Positions 13,340 through 25,325 of a stretch of DNA of 64,000 bases are shown here, in pieces. A model generated the notes under the pieces. That model saw only the letters and a list, made by a program, of their open reading frames with translations, was not told the origin of the DNA and did no database searches. A program made the translations under genes and the position numbers. The stretch covers positions 26,860-90,859 of the forward strand of contig MU001701.1 in NCBI GenBank assembly GCA_010093515.1, given 5' to 3'. Source of the stretch: Lineolata rhizophorae. Lineage: Eukaryota; Ascomycota; Dothideomycetes; Lineolatales; Lineolataceae. Numbering within the stretch: the stretch's first letter is position 1; each line of letters opens with the position of its first letter.

Positions 13340-14572
13340 ATGCTACATCATCGCGGGCCACTGCTGCTCACACTATGCACTGCCCTGCAGGCCTTACCGG
13401 CGGCGGCGCGCACCGCTCAAGATTATTTCAGTCAAGTAGGCGATGCTATGGGAGTGCTCCAGAGGTGGTATGACTATGACACGTAAGATTGGCCCCTTGC
13501 TTTTCATGTTTGGACCCGTACTCTTTTATTTGAATTCAAAACTGACATAAATTATAGAGGCCTGTGGAACACTACTGGCTGGTGGAACAGCGCCAATCTG
13601 GTCACTATGCTAGCCGATGCCACAATTGCTGACTCTACTTTCGACAACACCACCTCGGAGATTTTCACCAACACATTTGAAAAGGCCCAAGAGACCAACT
13701 TAGAAGAAAATCGCATTGATATGGTGCGTCGCTGCGTAGCGCCCAACTGCCCCGGAAATGCGCCCGTCGTCGTCAGGCCACGAGGCTTTATCAACGGCTT
13801 CTTCGACGACGAAGGCTGGTGGGCGCTCGCCTGGATCCGCGTCTACGACCTGACGGGCCAGCAGCAATGGCTCGACGCCGCCAGCTTCATCTTCAACGAC
13901 ATGCTGTCGACGGGCTACAACGCGACCTGCGGCGGCATCTGGTGGGACCGGGACCACACGCAAAACGCGGCCATCGCCAACGAGCTGTTCCTCAGCGTGG
14001 CGGCGCACCTAGCGAACCGCAAGCCCAACGGTGACTTCTACCGCGGCTGGGCGGTGCGGCAGTGGGACTGGTTCCGCAACTCAGGCCTCATCAACGGGGC
14101 CGGCAACATCAACGACGGGCTAAACTTAGATACGTGCCGCAACAACAACGGCACCGTGTGGACGTACAACCAGGGTGTCATCCTAGGCGGGCTGGTCGAG
14201 CTGGCGGCCGCAACGGGCGACGACTCGCACATCACGACCGCGACGTCCATCGCGAGCGCCGCCATCGACACCCTCGCCGACGACAACGGCATCATCCACG
14301 ACAAGTACGAGGACCACGCGGACTGGGAGGACGGCCACACTTTCAAGGGCGTCTTCGTGCGCAACCTGGCCGCGCTGCACGCCGCAACGGGTGACGCCGG
14401 CTTCAGCGACTTCCTAACCGCCAACGCCGACAGCGTCTGGGACGTCGCCCGGGACCGCGGCACGGGCGAGATCGGGCCTGTCTGGTCGTTGGGCGGGGGT
14501 GTGAAGAGCGCTGGGACGCAGGGTTCGGGGCTGGATGCGCTGGTTGCGGCGGGCGCGGTGAGCAGCGGGTGA
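13340..14572 (+). CDS. Secreted GH76 alpha-1,6-mannanase family enzyme
   Basis: A 385-residue glycoside hydrolase family 76 protein, related to bacterial endo-alpha-1,6-mannanases and fungal Dfg5/Dcw1. Exons are 13340-13482 and 13558-14572. Splicing restores the family's YDTGLWNTTGWWNSANL. Residues 1 to about 23 form a signal peptide (MLHHRGPLLLTLCTALQALP). The expected catalytic Asp pair is seen at about residues 131-132 in FFDDEGWWALAW, followed by CGGIWWDRDHTQNAAIANEL and a YNQGVILGGL motif. Dfg5 and Dcw1 cross-link GPI proteins into the wall, but this protein ends in AAGAVSSG without a hydrophobic GPI tail. A soluble secreted mannan-acting enzyme is therefore more likely than a wall-anchored transglycosidase. 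Confidence 0.93.
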
Positions 14573-17291
14573 AGCCGTCTGCTCGCAGAGGCGGGCTAAT
14601 GCCACTATCTATGGAATTCTGGATGGAATGGGATTTTGTGGTAATTGCGAGCAACTCAGAGGCGCTGGATTGAAGACATGGTTGGATACTTGTGTATATT
14701 TTTCTGATTACACCATGTATATAGCGTTTGATGACTGATGATACCCAATTACATAGGTTCGTGTTTCTAGGCTGCGTTTTATTCGAGTTAGATGCTTGCC
14801 ACGTGATGCGAACCCTCGTAAAGCTAAGAGTGATCTCACTTAATCAACGTCACTCCGAGTCATCCGCTGTTTTGAAGTGCTTCAGTTCAATTCACACAAT
14901 AAAATGCGCGTAGTGCTGGAGAGCCAACCAAACCTTAAATGGTTCAGATTTTTGAATTGGTGGTGAAGCCTTCTTTGATATCCCAGATGCATGGTTGTTG
15001 AACACTAAAAGTATGGCTTTCTCTTGCAACATGATTTAGGCAGTAGCCCCCGAGTCTTGTTGTGTTGTTTCAGTGAAAGATTAGCGATCGATGCGTGGGA
15101 AATGCACAGGTAATTTGCCCAGCAGCCATCGAGTACGCTACAGAATAGTTCGACTTGAACTTCCTGGTTTCGCATATTTTATTTTAATCTCTAAGAACAG
15201 TATAAAGTTGCATGAAGGCCACTAGTACCTCCGGAAGATGCTCTACTACTATACCTATGTTCAAGATCGCCGGGGCGTGCTTGGCACAGTTGCGACGCTT
15301 GACTATCCGAGCATGACATCATTTACCTACTTTCTCTAAGTGGTTGGACTGCATCTATATTTGGGTTACACTATGGCAGTTATGGCAGTTCTGTTGACCA
15401 TGACGCGAGTGGCGTTTCACGGAATGGGTGCGACCAGGGAAGCCGAGAAGTTGAATAGGGCAAGGTTGATGCGTCTTCTCAGCTGCACACGTCTAGCACG
15501 TGACTTCGGAGGCTGTCACCAAAGCGCGTTCTAGTTCAAGCATGACGCAAAACGCAGGAACCAGGAACAAACGCCAGAAGGCTGTCCAACGGATTGCTCG
15601 CGATCTCCAGGAACATTTTTGTTGACATGGACCTAGGTGAGTAGGTATTCGTGGCATGGCAGCAGTGGCTCGGGGCTGACGGAGACAGGCACAAGCTGCA
15701 GTCGGGCGGAGCGTAACCGTTTCAGGCTAGCGCATTGACGGGCGCGTGGATCGCTGCGCTACGTCTGAGGAAGATGAGTGAAGGCATTTTGCCTCAGGAT
15801 GCGAGCAAGCAAGCCCTTTTCCTCACGGCAAGATGGGACTGGAGGAGCATGATTGCCCGCACCGAGCATCAAAGTGGACTGATTCCTCCCCAACCAAACC
15901 GCAGAGCTCAGCAAGGCAGTCGTATTAGGTCTAGCGGGTGCTGCAGATGACAGGCCTGAGCGAACGCACGTGGCGAGGATATTTTGATTTGAGCCGTTAG
16001 ACCGGCCGACTGGTGGCGACTCTGCTTCTGCGGAGGCTTCGCAAGCGACTGAGAGGGACGATTGGTGACTACGGTATATACCTACGTAGGACCAGTTGAC
16101 CGCGGAGAGGCAAAAGGAATGTGCCCCGCAGGCACTCCGTAGATGGCGAGAGCTCGAGCCAGAAGATCCGGGGCTGGAATGTTTTGCGACACGTTGGCGG
16201 GGCAGCTAGGCTCTTGGCCGGAACGGTCGCTGATGTTTGTTAGGACCTGGCGTGCTGCACTAGACGCAGGGCGCCGGGTCTACATAGGCAATAATGTCGC
16301 ACGTGCTGCAGGCCGTTATATGAATCTATCCGTCTCCGTAGAGACGAGAGCGCGGCTGCTAAGCGCCCGTCGGGTCGGAGAAGGCGGAAAAACAGAAGGT
16401 GCGGAGTGTAATATAGTACTTCGTAACTGTGTGCAGAGGTCGTCGGTCGCGACCGGAGGCGTGGTCGTCACTTGACCAGCGCAGGTTTGAGGGTCACAGG
16501 CTGTTTCTCTGCTGGCGCGCGGCACCAGGGCGATCGAGGGCGGCGTGGGCTCGCGGGAGAGCGCCGCCGGGCGGCGAGAAGGTTCCAGGCCAGGGAAGGC
16601 GCAGCGGCGCGTGATTGGGCCGCCAACGGCGGGCCTTGGCAGGGACCTTCGAGCGGGAGCGCCTGCCCGCCGCCGGCGCCAGCAGGAGCCCCTCGATCCC
16701 TCGATTGCTCCTGCCCGGCCAGCGCTCTCTGCCTCCATTTCGTCTGGCCCAATCCCGTTGCGACCACGCCCTCCGGGAGGAAGGGGCGTGCAGACTGAGA
16801 GCAACGCGGCTGCCGCTCTGGCTGGCTTCGAGAACCTCCGTGCTTGTCCCGCCCCTTCCTTCTCCGCGAACATTTCGAACACTCGGTGCTGCGTTTCTCC
16901 CCTGGACCCTTCCCGAGTAAGGGTCTGCAGTCTTGAGACACTTGACGGGGCCGCGCCGGCGACCTCAACACTCCCGGATCGCGACACAGGGCGACGGCCG
17001 TTGTCTGCGGCTCCCAACACCTGCGCCGGGCCACGATTGTGCTGTCGCCGGACGGGAACCGGGACTCTCCTCGCCTCGGCGTGCGCTTGCAGGCACCTTT
17101 GGCACAGCGGGGCGAGAGGAAAGCGCAGGCCTGCCGTGCCTTCCCTCCATCGACGCCGCAGCAAGCTGGCTCCTCCGCCGGCAACCACGACTGCCCGCGC
17201 CGGCCAGCTTGTCCTCAGCCGTGCCTTCCTCTCCGGCAAGCGACCCGCGGAATATGCGTGCCCGGCCGGCGCGCCTCCCTTCATCGTCGCC
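14573..17291. other. Intergenic and probable long 5' leader
   Basis: No gene is recognised between the GH76 stop and the next start. From 16545 onward the frame of the downstream Ser/Pro-rich gene is already open, so part of this stretch may be leader or an alternative N-terminal extension. An antisense frame of about 400 codons across 16.3-17.5 kb is low-complexity and not supported. Confidence 0.5.
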
Positions 17292-18614
17292 ATGACTTCG
17301 CCCGTCCTCTCCACCTCTCCCTCGTCCTCCTCGTCCTCCGCCTCCACAGTGCTTCCGCTCGTCGCGCCAGAGCATCCCGCCAACACCTCTGAACCGCACC
17401 CGTCGTGCAACCCTTCGGGCTCGAATTCTCCACCGAAGCCGGCACCGAACTCATTTGAGGACCACGAAACCGCCATCTCCGCGCCCGTGCCCACCACGCC
17501 CCTCCCCACTGAGCACATCACCGTCATGGCCGCTTCGACGGTCGACAGTGCGGCGGCAGAGCCTACGGAGCAACGTCAGGCTCGTCCGATGACTCCTCGG
17601 GCTTCCTCAGATCCGACCTCCGCCAGCACTGGCAGTAGCGGGAGTAGCGGCAGCGAGCTCGCGGTCTTCAGCTCACCTGCCACGTCTCCTTTGCAGCTCG
17701 GGGAGCCTCGCAACCGCTCTCCCTACTCTCGCAACGGACACTTCCGCTCGCACTCATCTTCTGGCGCTACGGGCGCTCCGCCCATGGCGCGCGCCAACTC
17801 GCTTCCGACCATGCCAACCTCGATGTCGCAGCTGAGCCTCTCCACCTCGCCATCTCCGTCCTTGATCGCTTCCTCCGACTCGCCCTTTATGCGCCCGGTT
17901 AGCCCGCTCCGCTCCCCCGCTCGTGTCGGTCGCAGCCCCTTCCGCACCAGCTTCGACGACTTGCCCGTTCCTGGTGGACCCGGAGGCCCTCCGAGTCGCG
18001 GCAGCGAGATCGGGAGCATCTCGGAGGAAGACGTCTTGGACTTGACACCTAAGCACCAAAAGCAGGCCGCCGAGCGCGGGTCGCTGCAAAATACGAGCTC
18101 GCTAAGCGCTTTGCCTTCGTTGCATCACAGCAACTCATTTCCTCGCCGCCGGCGCCCCGCCTCACCACTCCATCAGATGAGCAGCGCGTCTATTCCGGGC
18201 CAGCCGTCCCAGCAGCAGCAGCAAGCTTCTTCGACACACTCGTCACCCCTGCTCTCAGCCACCAGATTCAATGAGCCATTCCCGCACTACGCTGTGTCGC
18301 TATCGTCCACTTCGTCGGTTCCGTCGACGCCCACTTCGATGCGCTCGCGCAGCCCATCTATCTCCTCGCTCGAAACCATTCCGGACTCGCCGGATGCGGA
18401 GGAGGCTGCCATTGAGGCCGACCGCATCGCGCGCCTCAAGGCTGCGGCCGAGCACGAGAACTCTTCCTCGCGCAGCAACAGCCTGGAAGTGCCCTCCGGA
18501 CGTGGCGGTGCCTTCGGGGGAGGCTTTGGTGGCAGGGACAAGAGGAAGCGCTGGAGCGTGTGCGGAGCTGAAAGGCGTGGTGACCTGGATTTGGAGACGA
18601 TTTGGGAGGATTGA
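17292..18614 (+). CDS. Ser/Pro-rich disordered conserved fungal protein
   Basis: Intronless, 440 residues from the ATG at 17292, chosen for its good context (CGCC before ATG). The same frame is open from an upstream ATG at 16545, which would give 689 residues, so the start is uncertain. The protein is almost entirely disordered: Ser/Thr/Pro-rich with many SP and SPxR-type sites (SPLRSPARVGRSPFR, SPLQLGEPRNRSPYS) that look like CDK/MAPK or 14-3-3 targets. A Gln run (QQQQQ) sits near residue 310. The only ordered-looking part is a short predicted helix (EEAAIEADRIARLKAAAEH) and a basic-acidic C-terminus, KRKRWSVCGAERRGDLDLET. I recall similar C-termini in filamentous fungi annotated as basic proline-rich proteins; the function is unknown. 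Confidence 0.72.
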   Translation: MTSPVLSTSPSSSSSSASTVLPLVAPEHPANTSEPHPSCNPSGSNSPPKPAPNSFEDHETAISAPVPTTPLPTEHITVMAASTVDSAAAEPTEQRQARPMTPRASSDPTSASTGSSGSSGSELAVFSSPATSPLQLGEPRNRSPYSRNGHFRSHSSSGATGAPPMARANSLPTMPTSMSQLSLSTSPSPSLIASSDSPFMRPVSPLRSPARVGRSPFRTSFDDLPVPGGPGGPPSRGSEIGSISEEDVLDLTPKHQKQAAERGSLQNTSSLSALPSLHHSNSFPRRRRPASPLHQMSSASIPGQPSQQQQQASSTHSSPLLSATRFNEPFPHYAVSLSSTSSVPSTPTSMRSRSPSISSLETIPDSPDAEEAAIEADRIARLKAAAEHENSSSRSNSLEVPSGRGGAFGGGFGGRDKRKRWSVCGAERRGDLDLETIWED

Positions 18615-19919
18615 TTGCAAGCAGTGCCGGCCGATGGGTTGGGTCTGCGAGAGATAAATTGAAGAGACTACCTATCAGATGACGGGACATTCCAAATGAG
18701 AGAGAGGCTTGCTGGAATTGTTGATCGCGGAAAAAATTCGAAGTCGGGGCATCGAGATCAATACCACACGTACATGGAGCATACTTTTCACGGTCTACAC
18801 GCAACGCGGGCTACGAGACCAACGGCAGACCCCCAAGCTTTCTGTGGTGGCTTCTTATGGTGGTTTTCCATTGTCTTTCTGGTTTCTATTAAACGGCGTA
18901 ATCAGTGAATCGGGTACGACGGCGTCCATAATGGCACACTAGGCGCATCGACATGGTCGAAATCTCTCTCTTTTCTTGCATTCGGCTTAAGCCTTCAAGG
19001 GGTTAATGTTTTACTAGTACTGGGTCCTTTTTCCCTTGATCGGCTCAGCCACCGCGAAACACTCAAGGGCGCGCCGCACTGGGTTGGATGGATGGATACT
19101 CGGATACCCTACTTCACCTTCGTACTCCGTTTCCTCTCACATACAAACCGCGGACTGTCGCGCTCGGCAATTTCAGAGAGGTGCTCACTGTGGGTGCGAG
19201 GCACGCTGATGGTGATGGTTAGGTATCCACTTTCCCCCTTTGCGATTTCCTTTTTCACTTTTATTGAGCAACGTAGACCCCAACTGCTGGGAAGCGTCTG
19301 TATGCATTGTGAGAGTGGATAGCATAAACTAGTTAGCTGCTCGTCTAGCATTCGAGCTCGTAACTGGTACATTTGCGGATGGCAGAGTCTGGAGATTGTT
19401 TGGGTTAGCGGGTGAGCTGGGACTGGCCGGGTACGGAGGGTGGGTGTAAACGGTCGAATATACCTGAGCCTGTGGTTAGGCACGCGCGTACCTCTACATA
19501 CATAGGAGCAAAATGCTAGCACTTCGAGCAAGAGTCTTAGAGTGCTATAAACGTGCATATTCTTTCTCACAATGAGGAGGATTTGATGCCATACGTGGGG
19601 GAATTAGTTATGGTGTCTCTTACTAGCTGCGACAGGAAATGTCAACTACGGAAGTCTTCTACGCATTCTCATATCCGAGTACCAATCCCGACCCTAGACT
19701 CTAATTCTACACCCCGACCAGAACGCCAGATCGCGCAACGAAGCTTGAACCGACCCATAGAGCTACCGAAGCTGCCCAAACATTCGCACAATCATGGAAA
19801 TACAGCCGTCTCAGAAAAAAAAAAAAAAGCTAAAACATGAAAAGGCCCAGAAGACCATGGCGATATGGAGCGCGTTACATCCGAAACTTCGCAATACATA
19901 CCACTAGACCAAACCGATT
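18615..19919. other. Intergenic between convergent genes
   Basis: Shared 3' region of the Ser/Pro-rich gene (+) and the transporter (-). No ORF is recognised. An A run at about 19815-19828 reads as poly-T downstream of the transporter stop. Confidence 0.6.
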
Positions 19920-21606
19920 TCAATCCTCACGCTCACTCCTCGGCGGCTCCCTACCCCACACCTCATCGACGCTCTTCTTCCCCTTGCTCTCGGGCACGCC
20001 CAGGGCGACGAAGACCCAAAACACGGCCGCCAGGGCCGCGAAGACGAAGTAGACCTTGCCGCCGAGGCGCTCGTTGGCGAGGGGGAAGAACTGGGCGACG
20101 ACGAAGGTGGCGATCCAGTTGGCGGCGAGGGCCCAGCTCTGGGCGGCGCCGACGGCGGCGGGGCCGACGAGCTCCGAGGCGAGGATGAAGGGGACGGGCC
20201 CGAGGCCGAGGCCGAAGGAGGCGACGAAGGTGAGGACGGCGACGGCGGAGAGGGCGGGCACGTGGCGTAGGATGCCGGCGGCGAGGAGCAGCGACGAGAT
20301 GCCCATGCCGGCGATGGAGGACAGCAGGCACGTCCTGCGGCCCCAGCGGTCGACGAGCGGCGAGCAGGCGAAGGTGACGACGACGTTGAGGGCCGACACG
20401 CCCAGGTTGAGCGCCGCCGACCGGGCCGACAGCAGCGACGTCAGCAGCGACACGCCGTACATGATGATGGAATTGATGCCGGTGAGCTGCTGAGCGAGCA
20501 TGACGCCGACGACGGCGAGCACGGCGCGGCGCGAGGCCGGGTCGCGCAGCACGCCGATGATGGAGAGGTGCCTGCTCTCATGACGGCTCGGCGAGGGGGA
20601 CTTGCCCAGCGACGGCGTGCGCGGCGCGGCGTCTCGCTCGTCGTGGGCCAGCAGCGTCTGCTCCTCGTCGCGCACCGTGGCCTCCGTCTCGTCCTCGGCA
20701 TCGCTCTCGGCATCCCAGCTCGCAATCTCCTCCTCCACCTCGAAGTACTCGCCGCGAATCTTGTGCAGGTCCTTGACAGCGCGGGTCTTGCGCCCGGCGT
20801 GGGCGTTCCAGCGGGGGCTCTCGACACTAAGCACTAGGCCGACGGCCTGGGCAGCCCCGATGGCGCCCCCCGCCGCCAGGATGACGCGCCACAGGTTGCC
20901 CTTGCTCAGGAAGAAGCCGAGTAGCTGCGCGATCAGGATGCCGACGTTGACCATGACCTGGGTGAGGGAGCCGAAGAGGCCGCGCTCCTTGGGCGGCGCC
21001 ACCTCGGAGATGTAGAGCGGGACGGCGACGAGGGCGGCGCCGGCGCCGACGCCGGACACGAAGCGGCCCAGGGCAAGCACGCCGATGTTGGGCGCCAGCG
21101 CCTCGAACACGGGGCCCAGCGTGAAGAAGATGGTCGTGAGGCGCATCGTGAGGAGGCGGCCGCGCTTGGCGGCGATGGGGCCGGCAGCGAGGGCGCCACT
21201 GAGCCCGCCCAGCGTGAAGATGGACCCGACAAGACCCCATTGGGTGGGGTCCATGGGGATGCACTGGGGAAGAGCGGAGGCGGTAGTGGCGGGGGCGGAG
21301 AGGGACGAGTGGATGGACTCGCGCTTGCATCTTATGACATCTTCGGGGGGGTTGAGCTCGGACTGGGCAGTGACAGTCAGCAGGCGGTGCGGCTTGAAGA
21401 GGGCAACACGGAGAGGAACGGATTCATACCAGATGGAAGCCGAACAGCAGCGGCCCGATGGTGGCGACGAAGAGGATGAAGATGAAGTAGCCCGTCAGGT
21501 CCTTGAGCCAGGTGCGCGGGTCCATGGTGTGGTGCTGGCGCAGGCGGCGCTTGGGCTCCTCCTCGGGCAGGGACGCGGGGATGGTGATGGTGTCGTACTG
21601 GCGCAT
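19920..21606 (-). CDS. MFS sugar transporter (Vps73/YBR241C-like)
   Basis: Major facilitator superfamily sugar porter, 539 residues, exons 21606-21430 and 21362-19920 on the - strand. Splicing joins the first membrane helix, ending LLFGFHL, to SELNPPEDVIRCK, the usual first-loop position for this family. Signature motifs are present: ALGRFVSGVGAG, an ESPRW variant of PESPR, QLTGINSIIMYG, a DRWGRR motif and the terminal PESKGKKSVDEVWG. The large cytoplasmic loop between helices 6 and 7 is acidic, then Ser-rich. Similarity is to the yeast Vps73/YBR241C group rather than high-affinity hexose carriers; the substrate cannot be read from sequence. Further upstream (about 21.7-22.2 kb) another open - frame could supply an N-terminal extension through an extra intron, but I see no decisive evidence. 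Confidence 0.9.
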
Positions 21607-22653
21607 TGTGTCCCGTGAGCAGGTATTTCTTTCCGCTTGCTTCTTCCTTCAACAGATCCCATGGGCAGGGTCGGGGCCAGACGCAGCCGGACAAGGGGGC
21701 ATCTGAAGCACATATATAGCACGTACCGGAAGGCTCGGCGGCGCTCACGACGGCGGGCGCGTCGTCATTGAGCGGCGGTCGGCGGCGCAGCAAGGGGGTG
21801 GGGGAGGCGAGCTGCAGCGCGCTCGCGGCGCGGAGCGTGGGAGTCGAGGCGGCGGCCGTGAGAGGCTGTCGCGGGCGCGGGCTGGGGCGGCGGGCGTGGG
21901 TGTCGGAGGAGGCCGACGGTGGTGATGCGACGGGACGGCGGGGGCAGCGTGTGACGCGAGACGCGGCCCGCGCTGGGCCCGGGGCACGCGGCTCTGCCGA
22001 CGCGGGCCTCCACCACCTCCAGCCTCGCCCGCACGCCGGCCGTCGGACTCGCGCGACGCGCTCCAGTCCGCGCCCGTCCACGGCCTGCCGCGATGGCATT
22101 CTGGCGACGATTTTCTCTGTCGCCCTCGAGCCGGCCGCCCGCCGACTGGGCCGTCCCCGAGCGCTTCCTGTCACGCCGGCACGTCACGGACACCACCCGC
22201 CGACCGTCCCGCGGCCACGTCCGCCGCCGCGGTGAGGCGCAATCTCTGCTTTTACTCGATTCTCCTACGTACAGCGCGCCTCAGGCCGCGGTCCCGGTTG
22301 CGGGCCGGCCATCTTTTATAGCCGCGCCGCGCCGCGCGCATGCAGCATCTCGTGAGCCGGCCTGCAGCCACGCGTCACGCACATGGCGGCCCGCGGCGCC
22401 CGATTGGCTCGGGCAGCCACGTAGCACTCCGTTATTCTTGTTGCCCCGTTGAAGGGCTGTTCCTTTTGGGCTGCGGCCCGCACCGTATTCGCCATGTTCC
22501 ACCTTCTCCCTCGCGAGCGGTGCTGCTGGATCTGGTCCGGCAAGTCATCCGCGCTTGGCCGTCTGTCCACATGGCATCGAGCGCATCGGTTCAGTCGTGT
22601 GTTTCCGGCCGGTTTCTTTGGGTCTATAAGCCTTTTTTCCCCACACTCTCATC
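21607..22653. other. Transporter upstream region
   Basis: GC-rich to about 22.4 kb. It holds a long - frame that is mostly Arg/Pro/Ala low complexity and is probably promoter, leader or at most an N-terminal exon of the transporter. Nothing else is supported. Confidence 0.5.
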
Positions 22654-22772
22654 ACGTACGACCATAGACTGTGGAATGCATCGGGTCCCGTCCGCTCCCC
22701 TGTAATTAAGCCACAGATCGCTGGACTAGTACTTCGGTGGGTGACCACGAGGGAATCCCCGGTGTTGTACGT
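22654..22772 (+). rRNA. 5S ribosomal RNA
   Basis: A 119-nt match to fungal 5S rRNA by recall and by folding. The 5' end ACGTACGACCATAG pairs with the 3' end GTTGTACGT to form helix I, with one G-U pair. CTGTGG near position 20 of the gene pairs with CCACAG to close the next arm. Conserved blocks TCCCGTCCGCTC, TTAAGCCAC and GGTGGGTGACCAC are present; these include the internal A and C boxes read by TFIIIA/Pol III. The gene stands alone rather than in the rDNA unit, as is normal in Neurospora-like fungi. Confidence 0.93.
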
Positions 22773-22784
22773 TTTGCTTTTTTT
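22772..22784 (+). terminator. Pol III terminator of the 5S gene
   Basis: Four T residues directly after helix I and then, two bases later, seven T residues. This is the standard Pol III stop. Confidence 0.85.
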
Positions 22785-23152
22785 CCGGGTCTGGTGTTCA
22801 AGAACGAAGCATGCGATATCACCGATAGCATCCAAGAAGTGAGGTAAGTTTGGATTTTGGTATGTCGATGCGTGGAAAGCCGCAACGGTTTCGGTCCTGC
22901 ACTCCCTAGTTACCGAGCGGAATGATCACGACAATATCCTCCAACAACACGTTCTGGTGAGAACATTTTCCTTATTCGGTGCTTCTCATAATACATGTTG
23001 AATTTTTTGGTCCCCTTCGTTGTCGTACTCCATACAGTCCTTTTCGCGGACCACAATTGGTATATGCGCTTCCAGCGTCGTTCCAAGACCTAGCGCCCTT
23101 TTTCATGTTAAATGAAAAAGCATCTTACTCCACGCTCCGCCCTATGCCTAAC

Positions 23153-23179
23153 AAAAAAAAAAAAAAAAAAAAAAAAAAA
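23153..23179 (+). repeat. Poly-A tract, 27 A
   Basis: Twenty-seven uninterrupted A residues, followed by a G. On the - strand this is a T run beginning about 64 nt past the stop of the MetE-like gene. It could be a processed-transcript scar or simple slippage; no target-site duplication was identified. Confidence 0.9.
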
Positions 23180-23242
23180 GCATAGCCAACACGACCGTTG
23201 CCAGATAGCCAAAATCACCACTCAAAATTCCGGAGGCGGCCT

Positions 23243-24635
23243 TTACGGCTCGCCGGGCCAGATCTCGTCAGCAATCTCTCTTACGAGCTTCAGTTTCTTC
23301 TCCATATCTTCGTGCGTAACCAAGTTACCAACAGCGTGGCTCGCGAATCCGCACTGCGGGCTGACGCCCAAGCGCTTGAGCGCATCCTCCTTGGAGCAGC
23401 CGGCGCCCTTGGCCACGACGCCCGCGGCCGAGTGCACGCGCGCCACCATCTCCTCCTTGTCCTCCATGGCCGGGAATTTGCTCGTTATGACGCCCAGCAC
23501 GCAGTTCTTGTGCGCGGGCAAGTGCTCGAGAGGCTCGAAGCTGCCCGCTCGCGGCGTGTCGTACTCGAGGTAGTAGGTGGACACGTTGAGCTTGGTGAAC
23601 AGGGTGCGCGCGATGCGGTCATAGCCGCCCTCGGAGAAGTGGCGCGAGCCGACGAAGTTGCCTGGACTCGGGGTAAGTACAATGTCGAAAATCGCGTTCC
23701 CGAACAAGGGGGAAATCGAGACTCACCTCGGCAGATGTGCAGGCCGATGTGCATGTCCTCGGGGGCCTTGGAAATGCACTCGTTGTAGAAGTCGACGTAG
23801 GCGAGGAAGAGGTCGTCGGACGTGCCACTGTTGAGCGGATCGGCTTTCCAGCCTTCGATCATCTTCTCGGAGCAGAAGTAGGCGAAGTTGGGGTCGTCGA
23901 TCTGCACGTTGCGCAGGCCCGCCTTGTACAGGATGTCCAACTCGGTCTGGTACGCGACGGCGATGTCGTGGAAGTACTCCTTGTCGTTGGCGTACACGTC
24001 CTTCGGGTACGCCCTACCCTCGCGGTACCGCAGGTGGTACCAACAGGGGGCGGCCAAGGTCATCTTGATCTCCCCGTGGCGCTCCGACGGCGTCAGGGAC
24101 TTGAGATACTCATACTGCCCGATGTAGGTGCTCTCGCCCGTGTGCCGGATCTTGCCCGTGCATACGATGCTCTCGCCGGGGATCTTGTCTTCCTCGAGGA
24201 AAGCTGCCATGTCCGGCACGTAGGTGCGGAAGATGTCGAGCGTCGGGTTCTTGATCTCCGTCATACCCTCGAGCCCGGGGAAGAAGGTGCCCCAGAACAT
24301 GTGGCGGCTGGAGGTTATGGGTCAGTTCTCTTCACCGCTTTCGTATCTACTCTCACCGAATGCCATGGGATATGGTTGGGTATCTCCAGTTCAACAACCA
24401 AAGGAAGCTCTTAGAGAAATTGCGCTCACCGGTACTCGCCGTCAGTGATCGCCCTGTAGCCCCACTTGATCTGCTTGTCAACGATATCCTTGATGGCTTC
24501 ATCCTCAATCCTCTGGAGCTCCGCGTCGCTCGCCTTGGGCCCGCCAAACTCTCCCCTAGCCTCGAGAAGCGGCTTCGGCCTCAGCAGAGAGCCGAGATGC
24601 TCGGCGCGGAATGGCGGGTTGCGGTGGGTAGTCAT
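23243..24635 (-). CDS. MetE-like cobalamin-independent methyltransferase, single C-terminal-type domain
   Basis: A 401-residue member of the UROD/MetE-like superfamily, equivalent to only the C-terminal catalytic half of methionine synthase MetE (about 760 residues). Exons on - are 24635-24430, 24307-23727 and 23661-23243. Both junctions restore smooth sequence (DGEYR-RHMFWG and HICRG-NFVGSR). The start MTTHRNPPFRAEHLGSLLRP is typical. Zinc ligands of the family appear in order: LHICRG (His and Cys), YYLEYDTPRAGSFE (Glu) and SPQCGFAS (Cys). It probably transfers a methyl group to a thiol, but without the folate-binding N-terminal half the donor is unknown. A phased CACGTG array lies about 1.4 kb upstream. 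Confidence 0.93.
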
Positions 24636-25325
24636 TGTTGTTTGAGATTTTACAGAACTTGGAATCGAGCAAGGTCGAAAGGATAGCTTTCGGGTCTTTT
24701 CAGCACCGCCGGATAACCAAAAGAACAGCCAACGGCCAACGTAGCAAACGGAACGACACGATCTAAAGCAATGGCTAAGCTGCCTTTAAGACCGAGCAAG
24801 TAGCACCTCGGCAATTCACGCGCAGAAGCTTGACAACCAGTGTTCCAGACTTTAAACAGAGACGGCGTCAAAAGGGGTTTGTGGGCCAAGCAGCAAGAGA
24901 AGGAAGACGTCACGGCCGGTAGAGCATCCCACTTTAAAGCTCTGCCGAAGAAGATGCAGCCTTTTTTTTTCTTTCTCTCCCCGCACTTCGGGCCGCCACC
25001 AGGGGGGGGCGGCACCTCTTATACTTAGATGCCGGACGGTGCGCGAATCCCCATTGCCCCGTGCTCTTCTCCGCCCTCGCCTGCAGACATTGCCGCTTTG
25101 TCTTGTCCGCACGAGCAGGGGCCCTAGTAGCAAAACTGCCCCCGGCCAGGGCCCGGCGCGGCCCTGGAACGAAAGGGGATGGCGGGGTCTGCGGCAAAGG
25201 CGGGCTGGCCGTCGAATGGCCGAGCGCCGCTCGTAACTGAGGCGGACGGACCGGGGCTGTGGATGACGGGTTTGGCGGGGCTGCCAGCCCTCACTAAACC
25301 TTCCCTACCAGCCTGCATGTGGGAT

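Noticed and set aside
16316-17527. 403-codon - frame
   Set aside because: Low-complexity shadow antisense to the leader and 5' part of the Ser/Pro-rich gene.
13340-18614. Biosynthetic gene cluster
   Set aside because: No polyketide synthase, NRPS, terpene cyclase or P450 occurs here or elsewhere in the window; the SDR, oxidoreductase and transporter are separated by unrelated genes.
21377-22174. 265-codon - frame upstream of the transporter
   Set aside because: Mostly Arg/Pro/Ala; overlaps the transporter's first exon in another frame. At most a part could be an N-terminal exon, noted under the transporter.
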